This document shows positions 61,580 through 64,000 of a DNA stretch of 64,000 bases, piece after piece. The stretch spans positions 100,078-164,077 of the forward strand of contig JAEURX010000075.1 in NCBI GenBank assembly GCA_016788885.1. The letters are read 5' to 3'. The notes beneath the pieces are model-generated. The model did not search any database. It was not told the origin of the DNA and saw only the letters and a program-made list of their open reading frames with translations. The position numbers were made by a program, and so were the translations under genes. Every line of letters begins with the position of its first letter. Position 1 is the stretch's first letter. The DNA comes from Nitrospira sp. (lineage in GTDB: Bacteria; Nitrospirota; Nitrospiria; Nitrospirales; Nitrospiraceae).

Positions 61580-64000
61580 GCCTCATCTCCACCGACAGAC
61601 CCTCGACGCCCCAACACTTCCCTGCGTCCGTCACGACCGGCCGCGCCCACCACGCCTTCCGCCTCCATCTGTTCGATCATGCGTGCCGCCCTCGGATACC
61701 CCACGCGCAAGCGCCGCTGAATCAACGAGGCGGAGGCTTGGCCCGTCGATAAGACCAAGTCCTTCGCCTGCTCATATACTTCGTCTTTCGCCTGCTCCTC
61801 TTCCGCCTCTTCGATTTTGAGCGATTGCAATTCGCGGCAATACGAAGGCAACGCCTGCTTCTTCACGAATTCAACCACGCGCCGCACATCGTCATCCGAC
61901 ACAAACGATCCGTGAATGCGCATCAACTTCCCGGTCCCCGAAGCAAGGTACAGCATGTCTCCGCGGCCAAGCAGCGCCTCCGCGCCGTTGGCATCGAGAA
62001 TCGTGCGGGAATCGGTTTTGGATGACACCTGAAATGCGATCCGTGCCGGAAAGTTGGCCTTGATGAGACCGGTCAACACATCGACCGACGGCCGTTGGGT
62101 TGCGAGCACCAGGTGAATGCCTGAAGCGCGCGCCATTTGAGCGAGGCGGGCGATTTTGTCTTCCACATCTTTCGGGGCCACCATCATAAGATCGGCCAAC
62201 TCATCGATCATGACCATGATGTATGGCAAGGGCTCAGGCGGGCTCGGCTTGACCGAATCAGTCGGGCCGTTATCCCCGGCCGGCTCTGCATCTTCCCCCT
62301 TGGACAGCCGCTCTTCCTCGGAGAGAAACGTCAGTTCCACCTGTTCGGCCTTGCCGGATTGCCAGACGTCGGACACCGCGCCCTGCACCTCGGAAATGCG
62401 CCGATTGTAGGCATCGATGCTGCGCACCCCGGCTTCAGCCAGCAGCTTGTACCGCCGTTCCATTTCCTGAACGACCCAGCCCAGCCCGCGCGCTGCAGAC
62501 TTAGGGTCTGTAATCACGGGGCGCAGCAGGTGTGGGATGCCGTCGTAACTTTGAAACTCGAGCATCTTGGGATCGATGAGGAGCAGCTTCACTTCATCCG
62601 GTCTCGCGCTGAACAGAATGCTCAGCAACATCGTATTGAGGCCGACGCTCTTGCCGGCCCCGGTGGCACCAGCGACCAACAGATGCGGCATGGTCTTCAG
62701 ATCGGCGCAGACCGCGCCGCCGAAAATGTCTTTCCCGAGCGCCAGACTCAATTTGGAACGTGAGCGTGAAAAGGCGTCACTGGTGACAACTTCCTTCATG
62801 GACACCATTTCCCGGTGGGGATTCGGCACTTCGATGCCCACGACGGATTTTCCTGGTAAGGGAGCCACGATGCGCAAACTGATGGCCTTGAGCGCCAGAG
62901 CCAGATCATCGGCCAGGTTCACAATGCGCGCGACTTTTGTGCCGGGCGCGGGCTCGAATTCATACATGGTGACGACCGGCCCAGGACGCACTTCCGTGAC
63001 ACGCCCGTCGATCGCAAAGCTTTTTAAGGCCTTGGTCAGAATTTCAGACTGCAACTTCAGTTCATCATCACTGAGACGGGCGATAGGACCGGAGGGGTCA
63101 CTGAGTAATTCCTGCGGGTCAGGCAGGACATAGCCATCTGAAACGGACGGGCTCGTGGCCACCGCTGCAGCCGGTTCGTCATCGGGCGTGGCACGTTTTT
63201 CCACTTTCATCGGCGGCTGAATTTTGGGGGGGATCATGGGGACCGCGATCTGTTCAACCGCCTCGGCCACCACCTGCACCTCGCGGTCGAGCTCCGGCTC
63301 TTCCGTCTCACGTACCGGCCGCGATACCTTCAGTCGAGCCCGCTTGGGCTGAATGGTCGGCTCTTCCTGCTTTGCCGGCCATTCCGGCACGAGTCCGACC
63401 AGGCGTGCACGGACTGCGACCCACCAGTCAGGCACCCGCTGCAGCAAGGCTGTTAAAGATACAGGCACCGTAAACAGGAGAGCCACCATCAGCCCGGTGA
63501 GAACCACAATGTGCGCCCCGGTCGTGGCGAAGTACCCGCGTATACCATCGGCCAACACCTGGCCGATGATGCCACCGGCCAATCCGCGATTGACCCATCC
63601 GCTGGAAATGGTCGGGACAGCCGTGACTTCCAAATGCAAGAGCGCGCTCAAAAACACCATGGCGACCAGGCCGCTCCCGGCATTTCTGAGTCGCATGGTG
63701 AGCGGGATGGGGGTAAAACAGCGCGCGCCGAGGAGTCCGAGCAGAATTGGAAAGAGATAGGCGGCCCCACCGACCAGAAAAAAACATGCGGCCGCCGACA
63801 GCGCTCCGACCGACCCGATCATGTTTTTGGGCTGATTGCCGGCAGCTCCGGATGCCGCGATCGATTTGGCGTCGCCGGGAACAAACGACACCAGACTGAG
63901 CAGGATCAAGAGACCGACTGCGATCAGGAGAACCCCGATCACTTCGCGCTTCACATGAGAGGAACGGGAAGGGGCTGAGCGGGCGTCACCGCGCTTTGCC
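61576..64000 (-). CDS. ftsK: DNA translocase FtsK/SpoIIIE, 5' end beyond window
   Basis: At least 792 residues of the septum-located DNA pump that clears chromosome ends during division. Four transmembrane helices (about 5-25, 48-75, 95-115, 145-175 from GTG 63954) precede a charged linker, then the motor: Walker A GATGAGKSVGLN, Walker B IMVMIDELADLMM, ARASGIHLVLATQRPSVDVL and the FtsK-type DILDANGAEALLGRGDMLYL region. The C-terminal gamma winged helix (QRRLRVGYPRAARMIEQMEA) is complete. The reading frame stays open upstream of GTG 63954 to the window edge and no Shine-Dalgarno precedes that GTG, so the true start is probably outside. lolA overlaps its stop. Confidence 0.95.
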   Translation of the reverse strand, partial: AKRGDARSAPSRSSHVKREVIGVLLIAVGLLILLSLVSFVPGDAKSIAASGAAGNQPKNMIGSVGALSAAACFFLVGGAAYLFPILLGLLGARCFTPIPLTMRLRNAGSGLVAMVFLSALLHLEVTAVPTISSGWVNRGLAGGIIGQVLADGIRGYFATTGAHIVVLTGLMVALLFTVPVSLTALLQRVPDWWVAVRARLVGLVPEWPAKQEEPTIQPKRARLKVSRPVRETEEPELDREVQVVAEAVEQIAVPMIPPKIQPPMKVEKRATPDDEPAAAVATSPSVSDGYVLPDPQELLSDPSGPIARLSDDELKLQSEILTKALKSFAIDGRVTEVRPGPVVTMYEFEPAPGTKVARIVNLADDLALALKAISLRIVAPLPGKSVVGIEVPNPHREMVSMKEVVTSDAFSRSRSKLSLALGKDIFGGAVCADLKTMPHLLVAGATGAGKSVGLNTMLLSILFSARPDEVKLLLIDPKMLEFQSYDGIPHLLRPVITDPKSAARGLGWVVQEMERRYKLLAEAGVRSIDAYNRRISEVQGAVSDVWQSGKAEQVELTFLSEEERLSKGEDAEPAGDNGPTDSVKPSPPEPLPYIMVMIDELADLMMVAPKDVEDKIARLAQMARASGIHLVLATQRPSVDVLTGLIKANFPARIAFQVSSKTDSRTILDANGAEALLGRGDMLYLASGTGKLMRIHGSFVSDDDVRRVVEFVKKQALPSYCRELQSLKIEEAEEEQAKDEVYEQAKDLVLSTGQASASLIQRRLRVGYPRAARMIEQMEAEGVVGAAGRDGRREVLGRRGSVGGDEA

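Overview
The window looks like a chromosomal stretch of a GC-rich (about 60 %) Gram-negative bacterium. I infer Nitrospira or a close relative in Nitrospirota. The grounds are the very large PAS-rich sensor kinases, a RoxA-like di-heme cytochrome c, the ftsK-lolA pair, and a class of long intergenic palindrome (60733-60857) that I associate with Nitrospira genomes. There is no 16S rRNA or other marker here to prove it. I saw no rRNA, tRNA, CRISPR array, transposase or prophage genes.

Layout. 1-10.1 kb: a FabF-like ketosynthase with an altered active site, a LuxR-type regulator with a degenerate receiver, and two giant hybrid kinases, each with a FixL-like candidate heme PAS domain. 10.3-15.1 kb: a YqhA-family membrane protein and a patatin phospholipase with a large membrane insertion and a C-terminal acetyltransferase. 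15.2-22.2 kb (minus strand): a CheY-like protein, two LuxR/NarL-type regulators and a 1709-residue kinase with nine PAS and two GAF domains. 22.4-30 kb: a HerA-like ATPase, a beta-barrel protein, a tiny membrane peptide, a lipoprotein, a DUF486 protein and a short UvrA. 30.2-38.6 kb: a helical protein coupled to an ODP-like di-iron protein, a UbiE/MenG-like methyltransferase, two radical SAM proteins, a multidomain universal stress protein and a CopD-like membrane protein. 38.9-44.9 kb: RoxA-like cytochrome c, hybrid kinase and FadL-type porin in one operon. 45.5-59.8 kb: a small membrane peptide, a ribbon-helix-helix protein, two tandem TonB-dependent receptors, a REC-PAS protein with no output domain, a substrate-binding protein and two kinases. 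59.9-64 kb (minus strand): a 2-oxoglutarate oxygenase, lolA and ftsK (5' end outside the window).

The strongest unexplained signal is a repeated regulatory module. A 16-bp dyad, GTATC-N6-GATAC or a near match, occurs seven times in four places, three times as a pair 21-22 bp apart. Each place lies about 100-125 bp upstream of a sequence resembling a sigma-54 (-24/-12) promoter, and each promoter precedes a gene: the patatin-acetyltransferase, the small membrane peptide/RHH unit, the TonB-receptor operon, and the last REC-PAS kinase. The RoxA-kinase-FadL operon also has a good sigma-54 site, but with a different dyad. I read this as a sigma-54 regulon for sensing and taking up an extracellular, possibly hydrophobic, substrate. 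The enhancer-binding activator is not in the window.

A second theme is oxygen or redox sensing: FixL-like PAS domains in both hybrid kinases, the ODP-like di-iron protein with its MCP-like partner, and a V4R-like sensor domain in the kinase between roxA-like and fadL-like. A third is economical translation: many overlapping stop/start pairs, and two genes (uvrA and ubiE-like) whose promoter elements end so close to the start codon that the mRNAs may be leaderless.
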